From Frankiaceae bacterium (GTDB lineage: Bacteria > Actinomycetota > Actinomycetes > JAVEEJ01), in assembly GCA_030840515.1 (NCBI GenBank), contig JAVEEJ010000025.1, positions 1 to 15,408 on the forward strand: a stretch of 15,408 nucleotides of DNA, written 5' to 3'. Positions 6,294 to 14,790 of this stretch are shown here, piece after piece. Both the position numbers and the translations under genes were made by a program. The notes under the pieces were generated by a model. That model was given only the letters and a program-made list of their open reading frames with translations, was not told the DNA's origin and did no database searches. The stretch's first letter is position 1; each line of letters begins with the position of its first letter.

Positions 6294-8745
6294 GCGCGGC
6301 GGTCGCGAAGCCGACCAGCGCGAGCAGGAGCAGCCCGAGCCCGGTGAGCGGTGCCCGGCTGCCCGACCCGGTGGTGGCCAGTCCACCGCCCGACTGCGAG
6401 CCGCGCCCCTGCTGCTCGCCGGTCACCGCGGGAGTGCCGGCGCCGGCAGGAAGCGCGACCGAGTAGACGCCGCGGCCGAAGTCGGCGGCGTACACGCTGT
6501 TGCTCTTCGCGACATAGGCCAGGTCCCACACCGGTGTCTGCGGAAGACCCGAGCCCAACCGCAGCCAGTGCTTCCCGCCGACCGCGTCGTGGGAGAGGAA
6601 GACCCCGACGTCGGTCGCGACGACGATGTCGTGTCCCAACAGCAGGATGTCGTTGACCGGCGCCTGCGGCAGGTCTCCGGCCATCGGCTTCCAGGTGACG
6701 CCGCCGTCGGCCGACCGGTAGAGCCGCGGTGACTGCACGCCACGACGGAAGCCGCTGAACGCCGCGTAGACGATGCTGGCCTTGTTCGAGGCGACGCGCG
6801 TCACCCAGTCAGTCGGCAGGCCCGTCGCCCGGGTCCAGGTCAGGCCGTCGTTGTGCGTGTAGGCGACGTGCCCGTCGTCGGTGCCGGCGTAGATCGTGCC
6901 GTCCTCGCTCGGCGGCACCGCGATCGTCGTGACGGTGTCGTAGTTGCGGAACAGCGGGTCGAGCTCGGTCGAGCCCGGCTCACCGTCGGTGAGGTCGGGC
7001 GAGATCGGGGTCCAGGTAGCGCCGTCGTCCGTCGAGCGGTGCACGATCGACGAGGCCGTGTAAACGGTTGACGGGTTGCCCGGTGCGAAGACGATCGGCG
7101 TCAGCCAGTTCTTGCGCTCGCCGATGACCTGGTTGTCGAACGCGGACGAAGTGTTGCCTCCGTCGTGCGAGACCGCACAGGCGCCGTACTGGCTGCAGCC
7201 ATAGACGATCTGGTCGTTCTTCGGGTTGATCCGCGTCTCGGTCCCGTCGCCGCCCGTGTAGTCGTTGAAGAAGCCCGCCCCGGTCTGGTTCTGGCGGTCC
7301 CACGACCGGTTGCCGCCGTTGTCCTGCAGTCCCGCGGTGATGCGGTTGGGTCGCTGCTGCGAGACGTCGACACTGAAAGGCTGGTTCCACGGCATGTAGG
7401 TGCCGTGCACCCAGTGGTTGCCGTTGTCGTCCGAGCGGTAGAGCCCGCCGTCGTTCCCGAGGTACACCCGGCGGGGCACCTTCGGGTCCCAGACCATGGC
7501 GTGCTGGTCGGCGTGGAAGCCACTGGGGGTGTCGAAGCTCTGCCCGCCGTCGGTGGACTCCGAGAGGTTCACGCCGGTGGCGTAGACGTGCATGGCGTTC
7601 TTCGGGTCGACGTACACGCGCCCGAACCACCAGGCGTACACGTACCCGCCGGTGACGAGCGCGTCGTCGAACGACGACGGCATGTAGGTCGCGCCGTTGT
7701 CGGTCGAGGTCCAGAAGCCCTGCGTCAGGCCGTCGATGGTGGAGGCGAGCACGTAGACCCGGTTGTGGTCGGTCGGCGCGAACGCGACGCCGAGCCGCCC
7801 GACGGTGGGCACGTTGGGCCCGAAGTACGGAGTGCCGACCGCGGCCCAGGTCTTGCCGGCATCGGCCGAGCGGTAGACCGCCGTCCCTCCGCCCGTGTAC
7901 TGCCGGTCACCGGGGTGGCGGATCAGGTCCCAGTCGGTGAGCAGCACGACCTTGGGGTCGACCGGGTCGACGGCGACGTCGACGGTGCCGGTCGTTGCGT
8001 TCGCGGTGGTGTGCACGCGGGTGAAGTGGTCGCCGCCGTCGGTCGACAGGAAGAGCCCGCGCACGCCGCCGCTGCGATAGAGCGGACCGACCGCGGCGAC
8101 CCAGACCCGCTTCGGGTTCTTCGGCTCGACCACGATGCGCCCGATGCGCTCGCTGCCGTTGAGGCCGATGTAGGTCCAGTGCAGGCCACCGTCGCGGGAT
8201 CGGTAGACGCCGTTGCCGCCGTAGGTCAGGGACCCGCCGCCCGGACCGGCCTCACCGGTGCCCGCATAGAGCGTGCCGTCGGACGCGATGGCGAGCGCGC
8301 CCATCGCCTGCACCTGCGTGGTCGGCCACACCGAGTGAAAGACCGAGCCCGCATCGCTGGACTTCCAGACGCCGCCGCTCGCGCTCGCGAGGTAGATCGT
8401 GTTGGCGTGCTTCGGGTCGACCACGACGTCGAGCACCCGGCCGCCGATGTTGGTGGGGCCTTGCAGCTTCCAGGCCGCCGAGCGGAGGTTGCTGTCCGAG
8501 GACCCGGCGGCGAGTACGGCGGCCTGTGCCAGCGCCGCGTCGTACGCCCTGGCAGGAATCTGCTTCCCCAACCCACCCGCGGCGCGCACCGCGACGTCGT
8601 CACCCGGCACCTGCGCGGCGCCTAGCTGCGCGAGGGTCGGCACGCGCGGACCGGCTGTCAGAGGCGGCGGCGTCGAGGTCGTCGCGGGGACCGCGACGGC
8701 GGCGACGGCGAGCGGAAGCAGCAGCAGGCGTCCCAGTACGCGCAT
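6253..8745 (-). CDS. Cell-wall-anchored double beta-propeller (Asp-box / sortilin-like) protein with LAxTG signal
   Basis: This 830-aa exported protein has a signal peptide (MRVLGRLLLLPLAVAAVAVP, about 1-24), a helical stretch (about 36-85), and a long repeat region opening WKLQGPTNIGGRVLDVVVDP. About 12 Asp-box-like motifs follow (for example SSDAGSVF, SRDGGLHW, STDGGDHF, SADAGKTW, STDNGATY, SDDNGNHW, STDDGATW, SADGGVTW), which suits two propellers as in sortilin/Vps10-like or GH74-like folds. A Gly/Ser linker then leads to LATTG (789-793), a hydrophobic helix, and an Arg/Ser tail: the layout of a class E sortase substrate. ATG 8743-8745 is chosen because it begins the signal peptide; longer in-frame starts would bury it. 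No Shine-Dalgarno is present. No enzymatic residues are assigned; glycan binding, adhesion or hydrolysis are all possible. Confidence 0.88.
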   Translation of the reverse strand: MRVLGRLLLLPLAVAAVAVPATTSTPPPLTAGPRVPTLAQLGAAQVPGDDVAVRAAGGLGKQIPARAYDAALAQAAVLAAGSSDSNLRSAAWKLQGPTNIGGRVLDVVVDPKHANTIYLASASGGVWKSSDAGSVFHSVWPTTQVQAMGALAIASDGTLYAGTGEAGPGGGSLTYGGNGVYRSRDGGLHWTYIGLNGSERIGRIVVEPKNPKRVWVAAVGPLYRSGGVRGLFLSTDGGDHFTRVHTTANATTGTVDVAVDPVDPKVVLLTDWDLIRHPGDRQYTGGGTAVYRSADAGKTWAAVGTPYFGPNVPTVGRLGVAFAPTDHNRVYVLASTIDGLTQGFWTSTDNGATYMPSSFDDALVTGGYVYAWWFGRVYVDPKNAMHVYATGVNLSESTDGGQSFDTPSGFHADQHAMVWDPKVPRRVYLGNDGGLYRSDDNGNHWVHGTYMPWNQPFSVDVSQQRPNRITAGLQDNGGNRSWDRQNQTGAGFFNDYTGGDGTETRINPKNDQIVYGCSQYGACAVSHDGGNTSSAFDNQVIGERKNWLTPIVFAPGNPSTVYTASSIVHRSTDDGATWTPISPDLTDGEPGSTELDPLFRNYDTVTTIAVPPSEDGTIYAGTDDGHVAYTHNDGLTWTRATGLPTDWVTRVASNKASIVYAAFSGFRRGVQSPRLYRSADGGVTWKPMAGDLPQAPVNDILLLGHDIVVATDVGVFLSHDAVGGKHWLRLGSGLPQTPVWDLAYVAKSNSVYAADFGRGVYSVALPAGAGTPAVTGEQQGRGSQSGGGLATTGSGSRAPLTGLGLLLLALVGFATAALSRSRSAPSQSSR

Positions 8746-8753
8746 GGAGAGGG

Positions 8754-8773
8754 AGGTTACGCCCGAATCGGGC
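8754..8773 (-). promoter_or_regulatory. Candidate -10 element and adjacent 13-bp palindrome upstream of the anchored propeller gene
   Basis: On the minus strand TAACCT (8754-8759) matches the TANNNT -10 pattern and ends 8 nt before the ATG, as expected for a leaderless mRNA; the lack of a Shine-Dalgarno agrees. Immediately upstream, GCCCGA-A-TCGGGC (8761-8773) is a perfect 13-bp inverted repeat in the -10/-35 spacer, a plausible operator position. No -35 hexamer is clear. Both calls are inference from sequence pattern. Confidence 0.35.
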
Positions 8774-8844
8774 CAAACGGGCTGCTGGACTGCCCTCACT
8801 GCCGGCTGATGTTCGCAACGCGCCGGCGAGGTGTGCACATCTGC

Positions 8845-8876
8845 CGACACCGGGCGGCTGGCCGAGCCGCCTGTCG
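8845..8876 (-). terminator. Hairpin directly after the ffh stop, probable terminator
   Basis: Directly beyond the ffh TAG, CGACA then GGCGGCT-CGGCC-AGCCGCC then TGTCG (minus strand) folds into a perfect 7-bp GC stem with a 5-nt loop. A further 5-bp stem lies below it, separated by a 3-nt bulge. No U-run follows, which is common for actinobacterial intrinsic terminators. It separates the amtB-glnB-glnD-ffh transcript from the propeller gene. Confidence 0.65.
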
Positions 8877-10388
<1,512 letters not shown>

Positions 10389-10398
10389 CGCCGACACC

Positions 10399-12684
10399 CT
10401 ACGCGGAGGCGGCGGCGAGTACGGCGGCGACGACCGACTCCCGCAGCGCCGGGTCGGTCAGCTTCGCGCCGTCCGGCCCGACGACGTAGAAGGCGTCGAC
10501 CGCCTCGGCCCCGAGCGTGCTCACCCGCGCGGCCCGGACGTCCAGTCCACTGGCGGCGATCGCGCGAGTGATGGCGTGGAGCAGCCCGAGCCGGTCGTGG
10601 GCGCGCACCTCCAGGACCGTCGCGGACTCACTCGCGTCGTCGACGAGCAGCACGCGCGGCGGCACCACCACGGTCCGCCCGGCCGGGTAGTCGCGCTCGC
10701 GGGCGCTCAGCCGGTGGGCCAGCCACTCCGGCGCCTCGAACGCCCTTCGGAGGTCGGCCCGGACCACCGCCCAGTCCGGAGGTGACCCGAACCGGGGATG
10801 CGCCTCGAGGACCGTGACCGCCATGTCGCCGACGCTGCTCGCGCTGGCGCCGCGCACGTCGAGCCGGTGCAGCGCGAGCACACCGGCCGTCCGTGACAGC
10901 AGACCCGGCCGGTCGGGCGCCACGACGGTGACCTCGGACTCCTGCACGAGTACGGCGAACTCCCCCGCTCCCGCGAGCGCGAGCTGCTCGGGCCGCAACC
11001 GGGTGGGCTCCGGCGCGGGCGCGCCCGCCAGCACCGCAGCCGCGCGGGCGACCAGGTCTGCGACGAGCCCGGCCTTCCACTCGCTCCACGCCGCAGGACC
11101 GGTCGCCGCAGCGTCGGCGATGGTCAGCGCGTGCAGCAGCTCGAGGACTTCCCGGCTTCCGACCGCGTCGGCCACGGCGCGCGCGGTGGCCGGGTCATCG
11201 AGGTCGCGGCGGGTCGCGGTGTCCGGCAGCAGCAGGTGATGGCGGGTCAGCGCGGCGACCACCTCGACCTCGTGCGGCTCGAGCCCGAGCCGAGGGCAGA
11301 GCTCACGGACCACCACCTCACCGGCGGTGCTGTGGTCGCCGGGCAGACCCTTGCCGATGTCGTGCAGCAGCGCACCGAGCAGCAGCAGGTCGGGACGCCC
11401 GACGTCGCGGGTGTGCGCGGCCGCCGCGACGGCTGTCTCCAACAGGTGCCGGTCGACCGTGAAGCGGTGCACAGCGTTGCGTTGCGGTCGGGACCGCACA
11501 TGCGACCAGGGCGGGAGCAGGCCCTCCCACAGACCGGCGTGGTCGAGCGCTTCGACAACGGGCACCGTCCCGTCACCCGCACCGAGCAGGGCCACCAGGG
11601 CGTCGAGCGCCTCCCGTGGCCATGGCTCGGGCAGCGGTGGCGAGTCGGATGCGAGCCGGACCAGCGCATGCGGCGCCAGCGCCAACCCGGCCTGGGCAGC
11701 AGCGGCGGCGGCGCGGAGCACGAGCACCGGGTCGGCCGCCGGATCGGCGTTGCGGGCGAGCACGACCTCCCGCCCCTGCGCGACCACCCCCTCGGCGAGC
11801 GGCTCGCGCGCCGGCTCCCGTGATCGGCCCAGCCGTCCGCGGCGCGTGATGCTGAGCTCGTCGACGCGGCGCAGTGAGGTGTCAGCCGCATAGCTCAGCA
11901 GCCGCGCCGCACTCGACACCTGCATCGCGAGGGCGTCGGCGTCGGCGAGGCCGAGGTCAGCTGCGACCCCCGTCTGCTCTTGCAAAAGCAGCCGGTCGAG
12001 GTTGCGGCCGGCGCGCCGGTGCAGGACGCCGCGTACGTCGAGCAACCGCTCCGCGGCCTGGCGCGCGCCTTCCCCCGGGATGTCCCCGACCCAGGCGGCG
12101 GCGACGGCTCGGACGAAGGTGACGTCGCGCAGCCCCCCGCGCGCCTCCTTGAGGTCAGGCTCGAGGAGGAAGGCGGCCTCGCCCGCCGTCGCCCACCGCT
12201 CCCGCGTCGCCGCCCCCAGCTCCGGTAGCCGCCTGCGGGCGTCGGCGCGCCAGGCGGCGCGCAGCGGTCCGGTCACCTCGTCCAACAGCTCGGCCTGACC
12301 GGCCACGAGGCGTGCGTCGAGCAGACCCAAGGTGGCCTTGAGGTCGTCGCGTGCGACCCGCAGTGCCTCGGCCGGGGTGCGCACGGAGTGGTCCAGCCCC
12401 ACGCCCGCGTCCCAGATCGGGTACCAGAGCCGGTCCGCGACCGCAGCCACATCAGCGCGGGAGCGGTGCAGCAGCACCAGGTCGAGGTCGGAGTAGGGCG
12501 CGGGATCGCGCCTGCCGTAGCCGCCGACGGCGACCAGCGCGACGTCGTACTCGTTGCCCAGGACTTCCTTGAGCCACGCGTCGGTCGCCGTGACAAGAGC
12601 CGCGCGCAGCCCCGGACCGTCGAGAGCGAGGTCGGCGACCAGCTCCGCGCGTAGTGCCCGGAGCTGGTCAGCCGCCTCGCTCAC
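10399..12684 (-). CDS. glnD: PII uridylyl/adenylyl-transferase and -removing enzyme GlnD
   Basis: GlnD senses glutamine and covalently modifies PII on Tyr51 under nitrogen limitation, reversing this when nitrogen is plentiful. In studied actinobacteria (Corynebacterium, Streptomyces) the modification is adenylylation. The 761-aa product has the nucleotidyltransferase motif GGYGRRDPAPYSDLDL (54-69), a linker, an HD domain with LLHDIGKG (His441-Asp442) for removal of the modification, and two C-terminal ACT domains beginning near EVTVVAPDRPGLL (about 580) and VLEVRAHDRLGLLHA (about 690). All motifs look intact, and the length is somewhat shorter than proteobacterial GlnD. The GTG at 12682-12684 (VSEAADQLRALRAEL) lies 13 bp after the glnB stop. 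An earlier in-frame start at 12774 would overlap glnB by 77 bp and is disfavoured. Confidence 0.95.
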   Translation of the reverse strand: MSEAADQLRALRAELVADLALDGPGLRAALVTATDAWLKEVLGNEYDVALVAVGGYGRRDPAPYSDLDLVLLHRSRADVAAVADRLWYPIWDAGVGLDHSVRTPAEALRVARDDLKATLGLLDARLVAGQAELLDEVTGPLRAAWRADARRRLPELGAATRERWATAGEAAFLLEPDLKEARGGLRDVTFVRAVAAAWVGDIPGEGARQAAERLLDVRGVLHRRAGRNLDRLLLQEQTGVAADLGLADADALAMQVSSAARLLSYAADTSLRRVDELSITRRGRLGRSREPAREPLAEGVVAQGREVVLARNADPAADPVLVLRAAAAAAQAGLALAPHALVRLASDSPPLPEPWPREALDALVALLGAGDGTVPVVEALDHAGLWEGLLPPWSHVRSRPQRNAVHRFTVDRHLLETAVAAAAHTRDVGRPDLLLLGALLHDIGKGLPGDHSTAGEVVVRELCPRLGLEPHEVEVVAALTRHHLLLPDTATRRDLDDPATARAVADAVGSREVLELLHALTIADAAATGPAAWSEWKAGLVADLVARAAAVLAGAPAPEPTRLRPEQLALAGAGEFAVLVQESEVTVVAPDRPGLLSRTAGVLALHRLDVRGASASSVGDMAVTVLEAHPRFGSPPDWAVVRADLRRAFEAPEWLAHRLSARERDYPAGRTVVVPPRVLLVDDASESATVLEVRAHDRLGLLHAITRAIAASGLDVRAARVSTLGAEAVDAFYVVGPDGAKLTDPALRESVVAAVLAAASA

Positions 12685-12697
12685 CGTCCTTGCAGGT

Positions 12698-13036
12698 CTA
12701 GAGGGCTTCGGCCCCCCGCTCGCCGGTGCGGACCCGGACCACGGTGTCGACCGGGACCGACCAGACCTTGCCATCCCCGATCTTGCCGGTCTGCGCCGCC
12801 TTCACGATGAGGGTGATCACATCCTCGGCGTCGTCGTCCGCGACCAGCACCTCGACGCGGATCTTCGGCACGAAGTCGACCGTGTACTCGGCACCGCGGT
12901 AGACCTCTGTGTGGCCCTTCTGCCGGCCGTAGCCCTGCACCTCACTGATGGTCAGCCCCTGCACGCCGAAGGACTCCAGCGCGACCTTCACGTCGTCGAG
13001 CTTGAACGGCTTGATGACCGCCGTGACGAGCCTCAT
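12698..13036 (-). CDS. glnB: PII nitrogen-regulatory protein (GlnB/GlnK)
   Basis: PII is a trimeric signal protein that reads ATP/ADP and 2-oxoglutarate, and through its T-loop controls partners such as AmtB. The 112-aa product has the exact family length: MRLVTAVIKPFKLDDVKVAL, the T-loop GYGRQKGHTEVYRGAEY with modifiable Tyr51, then TVDFVPKIRVEVLV and the B-loop TGKIGDGKVW, with C-loop VRTGE near the end. Its ATG overlaps the amtB stop by 4 bp, and glnD follows 13 bp later, so sensor, channel and modifying enzyme are co-expressed. Linkage to amtB makes it GlnK by the usual naming in actinobacteria; glnB is used here as the generic symbol. Confidence 0.97.
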   Translation of the reverse strand: MRLVTAVIKPFKLDDVKVALESFGVQGLTISEVQGYGRQKGHTEVYRGAEYTVDFVPKIRVEVLVADDDAEDVITLIVKAAQTGKIGDGKVWSVPVDTVVRVRTGERGAEAL

Positions 13037-14379
13037 GCGTCCACCTTCTGCGTCGTCTGGGAATCGGAAGCGGGGGCCGACAGTGACAGTGCTCGCGCGG
13101 CGCCACCCAGCGTGCCGCCGAGGTTGGCGAACTCGTACGCGGTCTCGGCGTGCGAGGCCAGGTCGACGCCGCTCACCTCGTCCTCCTCGCTGATCCGGAA
13201 GCCCACCGTCTTGTCGATGATGGTGCCGAGGATCCAGGACACGACGAAGGAGTAGCCACCTACGGCGAGTACGGCGACCAGCTGCTTGAGCAGCTGCGAG
13301 AAGCCACCGCCGTAGAGCAGACCGTCCACGCCACCGGTGGCCGTCGCGATGTGGGTGCACAGCACACCGACGAGCAGCGATCCGGCAATGCCGCCGACGA
13401 GGTGGACGCCGACGACGTCGAGCGAGTCGTCGAATCCGAATCTGAACTTCAGGCCGACCGCGTAGGCGCAGACGGCGCCGCAGACCAGCCCGAGCGCGAT
13501 GGAGCCGAGCGGGTTGAGGTAGGCGCAGGCGGGTGTGATGCCGACCAGGCCGGCGACGGCTCCGGAGGCGATGCCCAGCGTCGTGGAGTGACCGTCGCGC
13601 AGCTTCTCGACGATGATCCAGGCCAGCGCTGCGGCGGCGGTCGCCACCTGTGTGTTGACGAACGCGAGCGCGGCAGTGTCGTTGGCGGCGAGGGCCGAGC
13701 CGGCGTTGAAGCCGAACCAGCCGAACCACAGCATCCCTGCACCGAGCAGCACCAGCGGCAGGTTGTGCGGCTTCATCTGCTCGCGAGGCCAGCCCTTGCG
13801 CTTGCCGAGCACGATCGCGAGGGCGAGCGCCGCAGCACCGGCGTTGATGTGCACCGCGGTGCCGCCGGCGAAGTCGAAGGCGTTGAGCCGGTCAGCGATC
13901 CAGCCGCCACCGTCATTGTGCCCGGCGCCGCCGAACGCGAAGACCCAGTGAGCCACCGGGAAGTAGACGATCGTGACCCACAGCCCGGCGAAGAGCGCCC
14001 ACGCGCCGAACTTCGCGCGGTCGGCGATGGCGCCGCTGATGAGGGCCGGCGTGATGATCGCGAACATGAGCTGGAAGGCGGAGAACACCAACACCGGGAT
14101 CGAGCCTGAGAGCTGGCCGATGGTGTCCTTGAGCCCGACGTAGTCGAGGTTGCCGATGAGGCCGCCGTACGCGTCAGGGCCGAAGGACAGCGAGTAGCCG
14201 TAGAGCACCCACAGGATCGACACGAGCGCGATGCACAGGAAGCTCATCATCAGCATGTTGAGCACGGCTTTGGCGCGGACCATGCCTCCGTAGAAGAAGG
14301 CAAGCCCCGGGGTCATGAAGAGCACGAGCGCCGAGCTGGCGAGCACCCACGCGGTGTCGCCGCTGTTCAGCTCCGGCAC
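13033..14379 (-). CDS. amtB: Ammonium channel / transporter Amt
   Basis: Amt proteins are trimeric inner-membrane channels that recruit NH4+ and conduct ammonia; PII plugs them when nitrogen is sufficient. The 448-aa product starts VPELNSGDTAWVLASSALVL and keeps TPGLAFFYGG and the signature DFAGGTAVH (169-177). Its pore twin-histidines are His177 and His326 (LDVVGVHLVGG), and about 11 hydrophobic helices are visible. The cytosolic tail GFRISEEDEVSGVDLASHAE is the conserved element that contacts PII. The GTG at 14377-14379 is chosen because a strong GGGAGG lies 4 nt upstream; an earlier TTG start at 14403 would put that site inside the gene. A GlnR-like box lies upstream (14428-14465). It is the first gene of amtB-glnB-glnD-ffh. 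Confidence 0.97.
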   Translation of the reverse strand: MPELNSGDTAWVLASSALVLFMTPGLAFFYGGMVRAKAVLNMLMMSFLCIALVSILWVLYGYSLSFGPDAYGGLIGNLDYVGLKDTIGQLSGSIPVLVFSAFQLMFAIITPALISGAIADRAKFGAWALFAGLWVTIVYFPVAHWVFAFGGAGHNDGGGWIADRLNAFDFAGGTAVHINAGAAALALAIVLGKRKGWPREQMKPHNLPLVLLGAGMLWFGWFGFNAGSALAANDTAALAFVNTQVATAAAALAWIIVEKLRDGHSTTLGIASGAVAGLVGITPACAYLNPLGSIALGLVCGAVCAYAVGLKFRFGFDDSLDVVGVHLVGGIAGSLLVGVLCTHIATATGGVDGLLYGGGFSQLLKQLVAVLAVGGYSFVVSWILGTIIDKTVGFRISEEDEVSGVDLASHAETAYEFANLGGTLGGAARALSLSAPASDSQTTQKVDA

Positions 14380-14383
14380 GGAA

Positions 14384-14408
14384 CCTCCCTGGTAGTAGAG
14401 CAACTACC
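14384..14408 (-). promoter_or_regulatory. amtB ribosome binding site with an abutting 6-bp inverted repeat
   Basis: GGGAGG (14384-14389) precedes the GTG by 4 nt and fixes the amtB start. Immediately 5' of it, GGTAGT-TGCTCT-ACTACC (14391-14408, minus strand) is a perfect 6-bp inverted repeat with a 6-nt loop. If transcribed, it is a hairpin touching the ribosome site. If TAGTTG (14401-14406) is the -10 element, it is instead DNA-level symmetry at the promoter. Confidence 0.5.
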
Positions 14409-14427
14409 AAGACCCAACAGGGCCAGG

Positions 14428-14465
14428 GTTCCGCGGGGATTACTCGATTGTTTCGGCGACGTGAA
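14428..14465 (-). promoter_or_regulatory. Candidate GlnR box upstream of amtB
   Basis: The minus strand reads TTCAC-n6-GAAAC-n6-GTAAT-n6-GGAAC. This matches the actinobacterial GlnR pattern gTnAC-n6-GaAAC-n6-GTnAC-n6-GaAAC at 15 of 18 specified positions with all three spacers exactly 6 bp. It lies 48 bp before the amtB start and would overlap the -35 position of a promoter whose -10 is TAGTTG at 14401-14406, as expected for an activator site. GlnR activating amtB-glnK-glnD under nitrogen limitation is known in Streptomyces; its role here is inferred. Confidence 0.7.
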
Positions 14466-14494
14466 CTAGTGCGTGCCCGGGTTACTAGTGCGTG
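14465..14494. repeat. 11-bp direct repeat at the 3' end of the small membrane gene
   Basis: ACTAGTGCGTG occurs at 14465-14475 and again at 14484-14494, a 19-bp period. The right copy covers the stop codon and last codons of the small membrane protein. The left copy touches the edge of the GlnR-like box. It looks like a short local duplication. Confidence 0.6.
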
Positions 14495-14745
14495 GCGCGC
14501 ATGATCCCGGCGGCCAGTGAGGCGAGCCCGAAGAGCGCGAAGATGACCGCACCGGTCCAGAACAGCACCTGCGAGACGGCGATCACGCCGAACCCCATGA
14601 CGATGGTCGCGGCGATCATGCCGAGCACGGTGAGCCAGACGGTCCAGGATGCCCCGCCGGGTCCCTCGAGGTGCCCGGTGAGCTCCTCGCCCTCCGCCCC
14701 GCGGCTCTCGCCGTCACGGGTCACGGCGTCGGCGCTGGCGTCCAT
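14485..14745 (-). CDS. Small two-helix membrane protein, unknown function
   Basis: This 86-aa protein has an acidic, hydrophilic N-terminus (1-33, rich in Asp, Glu and Gly) followed by two hydrophobic helices (about 34-57 and 60-81) joined by a very short turn, ending MRATH. I do not recognise a named family with confidence. Small two-helix membrane proteins of this size are common in actinobacteria. The ATG at 14743-14745 is preferred because GAGGAGG lies 6 nt upstream; an upstream in-frame GTG would place that ribosome site inside the coding region. It begins 45 bp after ftsY on the same strand and is probably co-transcribed with it, while the GlnR-like box behind it marks a new transcript for amtB. 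No signal-peptide cleavage site or enzymatic motif is seen. Confidence 0.8.
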   Translation of the reverse strand: MDASADAVTRDGESRGAEGEELTGHLEGPGGASWTVWLTVLGMIAATIVMGFGVIAVSQVLFWTGAVIFALFGLASLAAGIMRATH

Positions 14746-14790
14746 GGGGGTCCTCCTCGGTGTCACGGTGCGGGCCAGATCCTGCCAGAT

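Noticed and set aside
5247..6386. Minus-strand open frame across the plus-strand propeller gene
   Set aside because: It has an Arg-rich composition and no motifs, while the plus-strand frame has a signal peptide, a ribosome site and Asp boxes.
7165..8625. Long plus-strand open frame antisense to the 830-aa propeller
   Set aside because: It is Val/Arg/Asp/His-rich with no domain pattern, while the minus-strand frame has a signal peptide, repeated Asp boxes and a sorting signal.
8700..8760. Possible 4.5S (SRP) RNA near ffh, prompted by a GGAAGCAGCAG stretch
   Set aside because: The stretch lies in the signal-peptide coding region of the propeller gene, and the conserved SRP RNA tetraloop hairpin context is absent.
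13037..13729. N-terminal extension of the PII reading frame into the amtB region
   Set aside because: The frame is open upstream of glnB, but the extension is Arg-rich and antisense-like in composition, overlaps amtB, and the ATG at 13036 gives the exact family N-terminus.
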